Source of the DNA: Chloropicon primus
Lineage: Eukaryota > Chlorophyta > Chloropicophyceae > Chloropicales > Chloropicaceae
Assembly: GCA_023205875.1 (NCBI GenBank)
Contig: CP060765.1
Location: forward strand, 372,001-436,000
Reading direction: 5' to 3'
Length of the DNA stretch: 64,000 bases
Shown here: one piece after another, positions 9,645 through 18,518 of the stretch
How positions within the stretch are numbered: the first letter of the stretch is position 1
How the letters are laid out: every line of letters begins with the position of its first letter
Made by a program: the position numbers and the translations under genes
The notes under the pieces: generated by a model
The model's input: only the letters and a program-made list of their open reading frames with translations
Databases searched by the model: none
Told to the model about the DNA's origin: nothing

Positions 9645-10425
9645 TTAGGACTTGCCTCCCATTTTCTCAAGCGCCTTCTCCACGTCCTTGTTGTCGTTGT
9701 CCACCAGCATACCTGCCTTCCAACAGCCCAGGCTGGATCCCAGCTTCTTGTTCTTCTTGAACGCTTCCTCGATCTGATTCCTGGTCGGCTTCCAGCTGGC
9801 GTACCTCTTCAAGTTCTGGCATCCTATCAGCCTGCACGACTTGACCCTGAGCGTGTTCTCGTCCCACTTGGGAAGAAGCTTTGATTTGATGTCTCGCCAT
9901 CCTCCAACTCCGTACAAAGCAAGGCCCTGGAAGCAGAAGGGGGAAAGAAAAGAGGGAACCAATACGTAAGTCGGTGCGGTGCGATCGACACAAGTCCATA
10001 AACGTGACAACGCGATTACCTCAATCAACTTCCTCTTCTCGTCCTCCCCCCAACGACGAGGCTGGTGTATCACAACCTTCTTGGGCCTGAAGTAAACCTG
10101 AGCAACAGTGCGTGTGCGTGCGTGCGTGCGTGCGTGTGTGTGTGTAAAGCGGTGGCGTCAGCACAAGAATGAGACAGAGAGAGAGGGAGGGAGGGAGAGG
10201 GAGAGTCCCTCTCGGTCGAGCCCTCCTTACCTGCTTGATAGTCCCGTCCTCGTGAAGCATATCTGGCGGAGAGAGCAACTTCCTCAGAGCGCAAGCCCAC
10301 TCTTTCCTTTGCTTCTTGTGATCCGGCAGGGCGACGACTCCTTCGAGGACATCGCCGTCGGCCTTCCTCTTCCACTCCTCCGGGACCTCCGCCTTGGTCT
10401 CGACCGCGATCGACTTGCGCGCCAT
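9645..10425 (-). CDS. Small SANT/Myb-like domain protein
   Basis: Three exons, 10425-10231, 10097-10020 and 9926-9645, all phase 0, giving 184 residues. Introns are 133 and 93 nt with GTAAGG and GTAATC donors. The middle joins RRWGEDEKRKLIE to GLALYGVGGWRDIKSK, restoring a SANT/Myb-type helix-turn-helix with its spaced tryptophans. The flanks are lysine-rich. The carboxy terminus (KKLGSSLGCWKAG) has no family I recognise. A chromatin or transcription role is likely from the SANT fold but unproven. Splicing is well supported because each junction restores the domain. A minus-strand TCTTTCGATTGACC element sits 57 nt upstream. Confidence 0.75.
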
Positions 10426-11269
10426 CGCGACTGCTGCTGCTATGTTCTCCCTCCTTCGAACGTCAAACGAGTCAAACGACCGGTCAATCGAAAGACCTCC
10501 AGACGCACCCTCGTCCTGCGCCAACCTCGCCCGCTCTCGCGCCGCTCCCTCGCCTCGGATCCCAAGGCAAACACCAAAAGCCTAGGGGCAAGGTCACCCC
10601 AAAACTCAGTCAGTCCGGTCCAATCGTTCCAAAATCCTCCACAAGGCGTCAAATTCAACAACCAAGGGGTCCTCGGAAAGAGAAAGACGCGAAGCTTCCC
10701 TTGAGCCCACTTTCCTTGGCCACAAACCCCGCGATCTCCCTCTCCTCACCTTTCCTTCTTCCAGCTCCCTCGGACCGCTGCCAAGCGCCGAAGAAAACAA
10801 AAAACCCGCGAAAACCATTCTTACAATTTGCCAGTAGTAGTAGGAAATGTGCGATTGAGGGAGCCTCCCGTTGGAGGAAAACCGATTTGAAAAATCACGA
10901 GATCAGAGCGAAGTGCGCAGCGAAGCGAAGGACCTCGGCGAGGACGAGGACAATTAGGGGGCAGGAGGGAGAGAGAGGGGTGCAAGCGACGGGTTATTAC
11001 GATAGTAAACCTCGAGATCTTTCGATTGACCCGCGCATTCGCCATTTTGGGACACGAGAGCGTCGTGCGAGAGAGGGAGAGTGGATTGGTGTGCTTGGGT
11101 TGGTCTCTGGCAAGGGGATTATTTTTTGCGTGGAGGAGGAGGAGAGGGGACGTGGGGAAGGGATTGGCGAGGGGAGAGGTCGAGGAGACGAGACTGTACG
11201 TGTCGCGAGCTTTCCATTGATACCCAACTACCTTACTTGGATAGGAAAGAGAGAGTTTGAGGAAGGGGT
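10426..11269. promoter_or_regulatory. Divergent spacer SANT gene / RING gene
   Basis: 844 nt with no supported gene. It carries a minus-strand TCTTTCGATTGACC element at 10482-10495 and a plus-strand copy, TCTTTCGATTGACCC, at 11018-11032. Open frames here are short and purine-biased. Confidence 0.45.
11018..11032 (+). promoter_or_regulatory. TCTTTCGA-type upstream element
   Basis: Reads TCTTTCGATTGACCC, 238 nt before the RING-H2 ATG. It is identical over 14 bases to the opposite-strand copy at 10482-10495 in the same spacer. Confidence 0.4.
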
Positions 11270-11773
11270 ATGACGATCCACCCGAATAATCTTTTCCAGA
11301 CGCCCGAGAGGGTGAGCGCAGTGTTCGGGGACGGGGAGGCGGGTGCTCCGGGCGCATCGACTTCTTCGTGCTGCAAGGCGGAAAGGAAGAGGCGGTTGGA
11401 TTTCGAGGCCGGAGAGGGGAAGCCTTGCGAGTGCAGGACTTGCGCGATATGCTTGAGTCCCTTGAAGAAGAAGGACGGGTCCGAGCACAAGGGGGAGACC
11501 TTCGTGACGCCCTGCGACCACGAGTTCCACTTGAAGTGCCTGCAGAGCTGCAGGGAGTTCAAGAGCAGCACCTGCCCCCTGTGCCGCGCGAAGCTTCCGC
11601 CAGGCCTGACGCCCGTCGGCGCGAGGGAGAGGTGGGAAGAGCGGTCCAGGGAGGAGGAGCTGGCGCACCACTTCAACCTCAACGCGGAGTATAACGCGAA
11701 CTACATCGCCATGAGGGCTGCGAGAATAAGACTCGCGGTGGCCCAGAGGTACGTTCAGACGGCAGCCAGCTGA
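11270..11773 (+). CDS. RING-H2 finger protein, probable E3 ubiquitin ligase
   Basis: A 167-residue single-exon protein. The RING-H2 finger spans residues about 58-108, with CRTCAICL as the first pair, CDHEFHLKCL carrying the His-His pair, and CPLCRAKLP as the last pair. This zinc-binding fold recruits an E2 enzyme in ubiquitin transfer. No transmembrane segment is visible. The tail (EELAHHFNLNAEYNANYIAM) is helical and could bind a partner. Target unknown. Confidence 0.85.
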   Translation: MTIHPNNLFQTPERVSAVFGDGEAGAPGASTSSCCKAERKRRLDFEAGEGKPCECRTCAICLSPLKKKDGSEHKGETFVTPCDHEFHLKCLQSCREFKSSTCPLCRAKLPPGLTPVGARERWEERSREEELAHHFNLNAEYNANYIAMRAARIRLAVAQRYVQTAAS

Positions 11774-11948
11774 TTTCGCGCCCCTCGAGGCGTTCCAAGA
11801 ATCAAAAGACCATTTATACAATACACAATATTATCAAGCTGAATGATATTCATCAGCTGTGTGTGTGCGTGTTTATTACTATACAACCTGCTCTTTTTGC
11901 CCGAGCCAACGCACCTCCTCGAGCTTCTTCTTCCCGGTGGTGGCGGCC

Positions 11949-13100
11949 TCACCTGGACGCCCTCGAGGACGTGAGCGGCCTGCTGGAGGCCCGCCCCTCG
12001 AACCTTCCGTCGTAATACGTGGCCTTGAACTCGGCTTCCTTTTGTATAATGTCGATCACCTTCTTGTCGACGTTGTTCAAGATATCCCCCCTCGAAATGA
12101 AATAGAGCTTCACCTCGGACATGGCTTCCACGATCCAGTCCCTCCGGATCTCTGGAAAGATGCACCCCTCCCCGAAAAAGTTGCCAGGACCAAGCCTGCT
12201 GATCGTTCTCGCGTTGTAGAACCCGACTTCCGCGTCCTTTTTCTTCTTTTGCTTGTCCACGTCGTCGTAGGCCCCAGGCTTGTCGATGTTGGTTTCCACC
12301 ACCACACCCGTGTGCTCCTGCTGGTCGGTGGCCTCCTCCTCCTCCCCCAAAAGACAGAGCCTGCACTCCCCCTCGACGATGAAGTACAACCGATTGTCCT
12401 TCTCCGTGTCGAACAGCGCGCCCGTCTGAAAGATCGCCACGCTCGTGAAGGTGGCAAGCTGCTGGACGAGCCTCGTGGGGAGGGCCGCGAACGTCCACAG
12501 CCTCCTCAAGAACAGAGCCCTCTCGTTCAAGGAGGCGCCGTAAAGCCCTACCAGAATCCTCGTGAAGTCCTCCTTGTGGATGCTGAGAACTTCCGTCTTG
12601 CTCGAAGGGACGACGATGGACGCCGTCCTTGGAGCGTTTTTTATGAGCGCGAGCTCCCCGAAAGAATCACCCCTGTGCAGCCAAGCCACTGTGTTGTGGC
12701 CCGGTTGCCGAGGATCGCTCGAGGCGCTCGAGTCCGTGCATATCCGCACCTCCACCCTGCCCTGCACGATGACATAAAACTTGTCTCCGTGGTCGCCCTG
12801 CTTGAACACAATGTCGTTCTTGCTGAAGCGCTCCAGTTGGATGACTCTGCAGAGCTCAAACTGCAGCTGCGTTGGCATCGTTCGGAAGAAATGGCACAAG
12901 GCGCAGGTCACCTCCACGAGCTTGGTCACGGTGCCCTCGCTCCTCTTGGCCGGGTCCTTGCACAGCCTGTGCAGTCGCTTCATCTGCAGAACCCTCATCT
13001 CCTCCGTCAGAGCCTTACCATTGTGGTCGAACTTCTCGGGGCTACCCGCTGCCCTAGGGCTCCCTCCACCCCCCACCTTCGCCCTCGAGTTCCTCAACAT
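11949..13100 (-). CDS. Cyclic nucleotide-binding domain protein with two CNB domains
   Basis: A 383-residue single-exon model starting at MLRNSRAKVGGG. The first CNB domain (near residues 85-190) has a good phosphate-binding cassette, FGELALIKNAPRTASI. The second (near residues 215-340) holds a long charged insertion (DKQKKKKDAE) and a degenerate cassette, GPGNFFGEGCIF, which lacks the usual Arg and may not bind nucleotide. No kinase or channel domain follows. Relatives include CNBD-type and PKA-regulatory-like proteins. The frame continues upstream without an ATG to 13115, so a missed 5' exon is possible. Confidence 0.8.
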   Translation of the reverse strand: MLRNSRAKVGGGGSPRAAGSPEKFDHNGKALTEEMRVLQMKRLHRLCKDPAKRSEGTVTKLVEVTCALCHFFRTMPTQLQFELCRVIQLERFSKNDIVFKQGDHGDKFYVIVQGRVEVRICTDSSASSDPRQPGHNTVAWLHRGDSFGELALIKNAPRTASIVVPSSKTEVLSIHKEDFTRILVGLYGASLNERALFLRRLWTFAALPTRLVQQLATFTSVAIFQTGALFDTEKDNRLYFIVEGECRLCLLGEEEEATDQQEHTGVVVETNIDKPGAYDDVDKQKKKKDAEVGFYNARTISRLGPGNFFGEGCIFPEIRRDWIVEAMSEVKLYFISRGDILNNVDKKVIDIIQKEAEFKATYYDGRFEGRASSRPLTSSRASR

Positions 13101-13345
13101 CTCGCCTCCAGGCAATGCTGCCGTGTGAGAGACCTTTCACTCCCCTCCCTCGCGCAGCTTCAGCCCCTTCGCTGGGATTCTTGCCAAGGCTGCGCCGTAA
13201 GATGGAGAGACCCAACGCAGCTGCAAGCGTGAGCCTTGCACCGTCCTGCGCAGAGACCGCTACCGCTGTGCAAGGAGTCTACGTTCGTCCTGTCCACCAG
13301 GAGTAGTCCCAGCAGCGCCAGGAGAATGGAGACACGACAACAGCC

Positions 13346-13624
13346 ACACCGAGTCAAGTGCGCAGAGAACCAGGAGACCCTGGTGAAGGCCGTACCAGTG
13401 GTGGACACGAACCCCTCTCTAACCACCCTTGGACCTGACCTCTTCCCCTTCCAAGGCACCACCTTTGCTTGGTTGCTTGCCCTTTGGCTGTGACTCCAAA
13501 GGCCCAAGCAAGTGGTATGAAGTCAAAGTACTTGTGTGTCCCGCACCGAGTGAAGTGTGCAGAGAACCAGGAGACCCTGGTAAAGGCCGCACCGGTGGTG
13601 GACACAAACCCCTCTCTAACCACC
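13346..13624. repeat. Direct duplication, period 197 bp
   Basis: Copies share GCAGAGAACCAGGAGACCC starting at 13362 and 13559, exactly 197 bp apart. Differences are mostly transitions. The segment between copies is not clearly repeated. Confidence 0.7.
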
Positions 13625-13900
13625 GCCGGGTGATGGAGTTGCGATGGATGGATGACACCCTCCCTTGGACAACCTTCCACCTTTGACTGAAGGAAAAAGT
13701 TTTTTCGATGTAAGGATAGTTTTTTAGGTGTACATATTTTCCGTTTCAATTTTTTTTTTTTGGAGGTTTTGAGGCGGGCGGGCGTTTCAATCGGGCTGAG
13801 CGAGGGAAGTGCGAGGGAAGGTGAGTTTGGGGACGAGGTGGAAGGCGAGGGAGGGAGAAGGAGGGAAGGGAGAGGGCATAGATGGAATCTTCATCTCTTT

Positions 13901-13919
13901 CTCTTTCGATGGACCCCTC
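13901..13919 (+). promoter_or_regulatory. TCTTTCGA-type upstream element
   Basis: Reads CTCTTTCGATGGACCCCTC, 104 nt before the ATG of the ubiquitin-like gene. Confidence 0.45.
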
Positions 13920-14022
13920 ACTTTGAGAATTTAGCCCTGGATTGGGAACGCTGAGCACGTTTTTGTTGTTTGTTGTTTGTTTGTTGGCCTCGTCGTCGCA
14001 GGAGAAGAGAGAAAGAGCAGAG

Positions 14023-14943
14023 ATGGCGAGCACGGAGGTCGCGAACGTTCCGGACGATAAGGTGAGCATCGTGAAAGAGGTTTTCCTTCCATAATACGTG
14101 CGTTGGGTTCCTTCAAGTTTGCGTCTCCGCGAAAACTTCATGCCGTTGCATGAAAACACTCGCGCCTTGTTGCTTGTGCTCGCTCGGGTTCGGCGTTCTG
14201 ATTCGGTTCTTCTTTGTTCCCCCGTCTCCTCTCTTCGTTCCATCCCTCTCTCTCTCACGCTTGTCTCCTCCGCGGTGACACGCAGAACGCCGCCGCGGCT
14301 GCACCAGTGTCCCTCGGTAAGGGAGCATGGGACTGCGACAACAACTGTGAGATCCCACCGGACAAGGAGGCCGAAGTCTTCGAGGAGATCGCCACGATGG
14401 ATTTTCCCTACGAGGGAATCCCCACCATCCCGCCGAGGAAGAACATGACACACATGGCGTTCTTCTGCAACGGATGCCGCTACCGAGTGGAGGCTTACCC
14501 CGATTGGACCGGCAAACAGGTAAGACCCCTTGGTCCCGCCCGAGAGTCGCACACCCCCTGACGCTGATGCTGATGCTCGATACTCTGTCTCTCGTTTCAT
14601 TCGTTCTTCCGGCAAAGGTTGCTGAGGCGTTGTGGAGGGGAGGCATCGAGAGGGCCAACAACCCGAACGGAAACACTCCTGGGATGAAAGGCGCGGGCGA
14701 CGTCGCACTCATCTACGCGGGCCAAGTCATGGACCACGGGAAGAAGTTGCAAGACTACAACGTGCCACCGGTAAGTTTAAAGAATCGCGCAGCACGCGTC
14801 GTCGCCGCCCCACCCCGCGTTCTGACGCCGCTCCTTCTTCGCTCGCTCCACGGATGCAGGGTTGCAAAGTCATGATTGCCATTGAGAAAGCCAAGCTGAA
14901 GCCGGGCGCGAAGCCTGACCCAGATTCGGCGTACTGGAACTGA
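14023..14943 (+). CDS. Ubiquitin-like fold protein with a Cys-rich amino part
   Basis: Four exons, 14023-14061, 14286-14519, 14618-14770 and 14860-14943, all phase 0, giving 169 residues. Introns are 224, 98 and 89 nt. From about residue 68 the chain reads as a ubiquitin fold: RYRVEAYPDWTGKQVAEALW supplies the first hairpin and helix, and LIYAGQVMDHGKKLQDYNVP with PPGCKVMIAIE matches the second half of ubiquitin (FAGKQLEDGRTLSDYN-like). There is no terminal di-glycine, so conjugation is unlikely. CDNNC near residue 30 and CNGC near residue 68 could form a metal site; that is speculation. Every splice junction falls inside the fold and keeps it intact. Confidence 0.75.
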
Positions 14944-15093
14944 GGAGGGTGACGAACAGCGAGAACAAGAGTTCCTTGTAAATTGCTTTTTACATTGCTT
15001 ATTCGCCCCCAACAAAAACTTGAGAGAGAAACCGACCCCCCCCCTTGGCCCCTTGGCACCACTGCTCGTGTTTCGCTTTGAGGACCAAGGCTG

Positions 15094-15627
15094 TCACTCC
15101 GAACCGAGCCTGTGCCCCTTTCCCGTGAAGAGCCTCTTGTTCGAGGAGGAGGACTTGTTCGCTGCCCGGCTTGGCGTCCTGGATCCACCGCGCACGGCAG
15201 AGGACCCGTCGCGGTGTTTTGCTGTCTGGCTGTTGGGTTGCACGGACAGGAGCCACACGAGCAGGGCCACGAATATTCCTCGCCACCCCAGGAAGAAGAA
15301 CGAGCCAACGACCAAGAGCACGTGGATTGCCTGGAACCTCGTTCCCAGGAATTCCACGTCAGGCAAACCCATAAACGTCCCGCCCCTGTGCACCACCTTG
15401 AACCCCGAAGACCCCGAGGATGACTCCCTCCCCTTCCAGCCTCCTCCACTCCCGCTCCCTCCGCTCGCGCTGGCCCCCGACGCGCCCCTCCTCCTGTGCG
15501 TCACAGCCGGTGGCGAGGGAAGCGGTGCGTTGGGTAACGTCGTCGACGCCGAAGCCGACTGCCTCATCCCCTGCGCTCTCGGGTCATCATCCGGCACGAT
15601 CTCTCCGTTCTCCAGTATCCTCACCAT
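15094..15627 (-). CDS. FAM241-like small membrane protein
   Basis: A 177-residue single-exon protein. It opens with MVRILENGEIVPDDDPRAQ, nearly identical to the start of animal FAM241A/B (MVRILANGEIVQDDDPR-like). A Ser/Gly-rich middle follows, then a hydrophobic hairpin at about residues 103-130 (IHVLLVVGSFFFLGWRGIF and VALLVWLL). The tail is basic and serine-rich, longer than in animals. Animal members are small endomembrane or lysosomal proteins of poorly known role. A minus-strand TCTTTCGAAC element lies 45 nt upstream. Confidence 0.85.
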   Translation of the reverse strand: MVRILENGEIVPDDDPRAQGMRQSASASTTLPNAPLPSPPAVTHRRRGASGASASGGSGSGGGWKGRESSSGSSGFKVVHRGGTFMGLPDVEFLGTRFQAIHVLLVVGSFFFLGWRGIFVALLVWLLSVQPNSQTAKHRDGSSAVRGGSRTPSRAANKSSSSNKRLFTGKGHRLGSE

Positions 15628-16018
15628 CTCTTCCCTTCCGCCTCAGGCCGCCGTTCCTTTCGACCGACCACTTGTTCGAAAGATCGCGACGAGACGCTTC
15701 TTGTGGTCGTCGCCCTTTCCTCTCCTCCTCCTCGCGTCCCTTCCGATTCCCTCACACACACACACACACACACACACACTCGCTCTCGCTCTCGCTCTCT
15801 CTTGCTCAGCAACAGTTTCAGGTTTTCTCGGCGGCGCAGGACGAGGACTCAAGTGTTTTGGAGAGAAAGTTTCGGACCGAGGGGGTTGTTATAGGAAGGG
15901 GGAGGGTGTTGACGTGAAGCGTGGTCGAATTATCTTTCGATTGATTACTCGGACGCCGTTTTTGGCGCCTGGAAAGGGATTCTTTTGAAGGTTTAGAGGG
16001 TTGCAGGATTGAGAAGGG
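15628..16018. promoter_or_regulatory. Divergent spacer FAM241-like / NOP16
   Basis: Holds a (CA)14 run at 15752-15779 followed by a short CT run. TCTTTCGA elements point both ways: minus at 15672-15684, plus at 15933-15945. No gene. Confidence 0.5.
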
Positions 16019-16262
16019 ATGGCGAGAAGCAGGAAGAGTGTGAGGAGGCGAACGAGCGTCAAGGTGACGCGAGGAAAGAAGCGCAAGGTGAAGCAGACCA
16101 AAGCATTGGCGGCAACTGTCCCAAAGGAAGTCCAAGAGAAGTTGGACTTGCCCCTCTCTGCGGGTGCTGGAGGGGTGTCCAAGACTCAGGTACGGTGAAG
16201 GGTGGCCAAGTCTGCTGCACGAATACTTCATAGCAGCTCTGCTTCTGTGCATCTGTTTGCCT

Positions 16263-16301
<39 letters not shown>

Positions 16302-16783
16302 TGATCCTGACTCTCCGTGAATCACCTCTCTCTGTCTCTTTCACACACACGCTATCCTCTCAGTGGAACACGAAGAGGACCTTGAAGAAGAACTATGAGG
16401 ACAACAAGGTTGCGGTGAACGTGAACGCCAGCATTGGGATGGACGTGGACGAGGAGGAGAGGACCGAGAAGCCTAAGAAGGCCACCAAGGTGGATATGGT
16501 GCCCGTCTCAGTGGTCGACGAGATCAACGCGACGCTTGGAAAGCAGAGGTCCACGGGACGGCGTCCGCCGAAGAAGTTGACCACTGTGCAGATCAGGGTT
16601 ATCGGGAGGCTCATCGAGAAGCACGGAGAGAAGAACGTTGACGCGATGGCCAAGGACATAAAGCTGAACAAGATGCAGCACTCCGCCGGCGTCCTGAAGA
16701 AGATGCTGGAGAGCTACTTTGCTTACCCCCAGCTGATTAACGGCGAGGGCCGGAGAGATTTCCACTCTGTGCAAAAGCAGTGA
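16019..16783 (+). CDS. NOP16: NOP16-like ribosome biogenesis protein
   Basis: Two exons, 16019-16189 and 16364-16783, 196 residues. The 174-nt intron holds a (GT)16 run. The amino terminus is a basic nucleolar leader (MARSRKSVRRRTSVKVTRGK). The middle carries the family's WNTKRTLKKNYE segment. The end (RLIEKHGEKNVDAMAKDIKLNKMQHSAGVLKK in two parts) matches the NOP16 motif in which a HGEDYKAMARD-like helix precedes the last basic segment. NOP16 assembles on pre-60S ribosomal particles in the nucleolus. Confidence 0.85.
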
Positions 16784-16888
16784 TTCGGTTTTCACATCGA
16801 ATAGGTATAACAAGGCAATACTGTGATGTAAATATATCCCTATCCCTCTTTCGCCCTCTCCATGTCTCCGCCTGTCTTGAAGCGGTCC

Positions 16889-17806
16889 TTATTCAAAAAC
16901 TCTGAGGGACCCGATGCCGGGACACCCATTGTCCCTCATCCAATGCAGCAACTCAACGTTGTTCTTTGCAGCGGCGCAGGTCATCCAGTTCCAAGGACAA
17001 GGCGGATCTTCACTCCTCAGCCATTTAAGCACATCTAGGTGACCCCCTTGAGCCGCGCACGTGCAGGTCTTTTCGTTCCAAGGGCAAGGCTCGGCCTGCT
17101 CTGAGCCCCTCGCCCACTGGAGGACGTGCAAGTGGCCGCCACCAGCCGCGCACGCGCAAGTGTCCTCGGACCAAGGGCAGCCCTGCTCCCTCAGCCACTG
17201 CAAGCAATGAAGTTGGCCCTTGTAAGCGGCTGCCGCACAGGTCTGCTCGTCCCAGGGGCACCCCTCGCTCCGAAGCCACTGGAGAATCTCGATGTGCCCT
17301 CCTTGTGCTGCGTTCGCACAAGTCCACTCGTTGAAGAAGATCCCGTTTCTCTTGGAAAGTTTTTGCTGCCTCCAGAACTTGATCACGTTCAAGTAACCCC
17401 TCTTCGCCGCCGCGTCTATCATGATCGTCCTGTAGAACTCGCTCTTCGGGCTCCTCCTCGAGTGCCACATGCACCACTCCTCGCTCAACGGCATCTCCAC
17501 CGAGTAAAGGTCTCTCGCTTTCGTCTCCAGCTTCCTCCCGCTCTCCTGCTGCAAGAGCTTGAAGTGCTTGCAGGTGACAGCGAAGCCATACATGTGACTG
17601 TCGTCGAGGTGCCCTACTATCTTGAGCCACAATTCGTCTGGAAGCTTCAGCCACAAGCTCTTGCCTTGTTCTTCGCTACCAACGCTTTCGCTTCTGCTCA
17701 GGCAACTGAAGCTCACGCTACGCCTGCTGCTGGTCTGAGGCATGATGCAGCAGGACCACCACTTGGGTGCGTTGTCGGGACCCTCGCCTCTCATCCCGTC
17801 CTCCAT
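16889..17806 (-). CDS. F-box-like / ankyrin-type repeat protein 3
   Basis: A 305-residue single-exon paralog of the genes at 6496 and 7885, here on the minus strand. F-box-like segment LPDELWLKIVGHLDDSHMYG near residue 55, then about six ankyrin-type repeats with GGHIEILQWLRSEGCPW, KGQLHCLQWLREQGCPW and GGHLHVLQWARGSEQ. This is the closest relative of the fragment at 41490 by its LHVLQWAR wording. The start at 17806 (MEDGMRGEG) is the first ATG; MPQTSSRRSVSF at 17743 is a plausible alternative. Role unknown. Confidence 0.8.
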   Translation of the reverse strand: MEDGMRGEGPDNAPKWWSCCIMPQTSSRRSVSFSCLSRSESVGSEEQGKSLWLKLPDELWLKIVGHLDDSHMYGFAVTCKHFKLLQQESGRKLETKARDLYSVEMPLSEEWCMWHSRRSPKSEFYRTIMIDAAAKRGYLNVIKFWRQQKLSKRNGIFFNEWTCANAAQGGHIEILQWLRSEGCPWDEQTCAAAAYKGQLHCLQWLREQGCPWSEDTCACAAGGGHLHVLQWARGSEQAEPCPWNEKTCTCAAQGGHLDVLKWLRSEDPPCPWNWMTCAAAKNNVELLHWMRDNGCPGIGSLRVFE

Positions 17807-18434
17807 CCTCTCGCCCCACCCCAACACGAGCGAGAACTAAAACTCCAACTCCAACAACCCAGAAGCCAGGGGAGATGGATGCAACTACACCTCGACCACT
17901 CCGTGGGTCAAACGCTTCAACCGGGGTAACCACGGTGTCCTCTATCGTCACGCGGAACCTACCAACCTCTCTCTCTCCCTCCCTCTCTCTCTCTGTCTCC
18001 TCACGGAGTACAAGGCTGACCTAACCTAGCCCTCGCCTCGCCTCGCAACACACAGCGCGCGAGCGAGTGGGTCAAATCAAGCAACCAAGCACTCCACCGA
18101 AAGCCCTCGAGACGCTCCTTCGTTCTACGTGGCCCTCCGCTCCTCCCGCCCTCGCCCTCGTTCCCAAAAGTCCTCGCGAAAACACTCGTAACGGCTGCTG
18201 CTTCGAGTTTTGAGCGCCCCACGATCAACCTCCATCAGAACAAACGGCGAGGCAGGTGAGTTGAGTGAAGTGACCGACGACGACTCTCGGCGGCGAGGAC
18301 GAGAAGTGGAGGCGAGGGAAGGGAAGGGAGGAATGATCACGACCACGATCGTTATGCTTTGCTCTTTCGAACGAGCCTCCACTCGAGAGGAATGACGAAG
18401 GAGAAGTTTCTGAACGAGATCGTTGTCTCTCTCT

Positions 18435-18469
<35 letters not shown>

Positions 18470-18518
18470 TTGCCGTGAGATCAGGCAGCGAGGGAGCGAG
18501 AGGTTGGAAGGGAGTGAG
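17807..18518. promoter_or_regulatory. Divergent spacer ankyrin gene 3 / ProRS
   Basis: 712 nt without a supported gene. It contains a CT-rich run at 17968-18000, a TCTTTCGAA element at 18362-18379, and (CT)7(GT)15 at 18426-18468, ending 50 nt before the ProRS ATG. Confidence 0.5.
18362..18379 (+). promoter_or_regulatory. TCTTTCGAA-type upstream element
   Basis: Reads CTCTTTCGAACGAGCCTC, 140 nt before the ProRS start. Confidence 0.5.

Larger units (their letters stand above)
13101..14022. other. Spacer with a 197-bp-period duplication
   Basis: No gene is supported. Two copies of an 84-bp segment, about 90% identical, lie at 13346-13427 and 13540-13624. A TCTTTCGATGGACC element at 13901 precedes the next gene. 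Confidence 0.5.

Noticed and set aside
18423-18518. In-frame 5' extension of ProRS as transit peptide
   Set aside because: It is coded by (CT)n(GT)n simple sequence and has no ATG.
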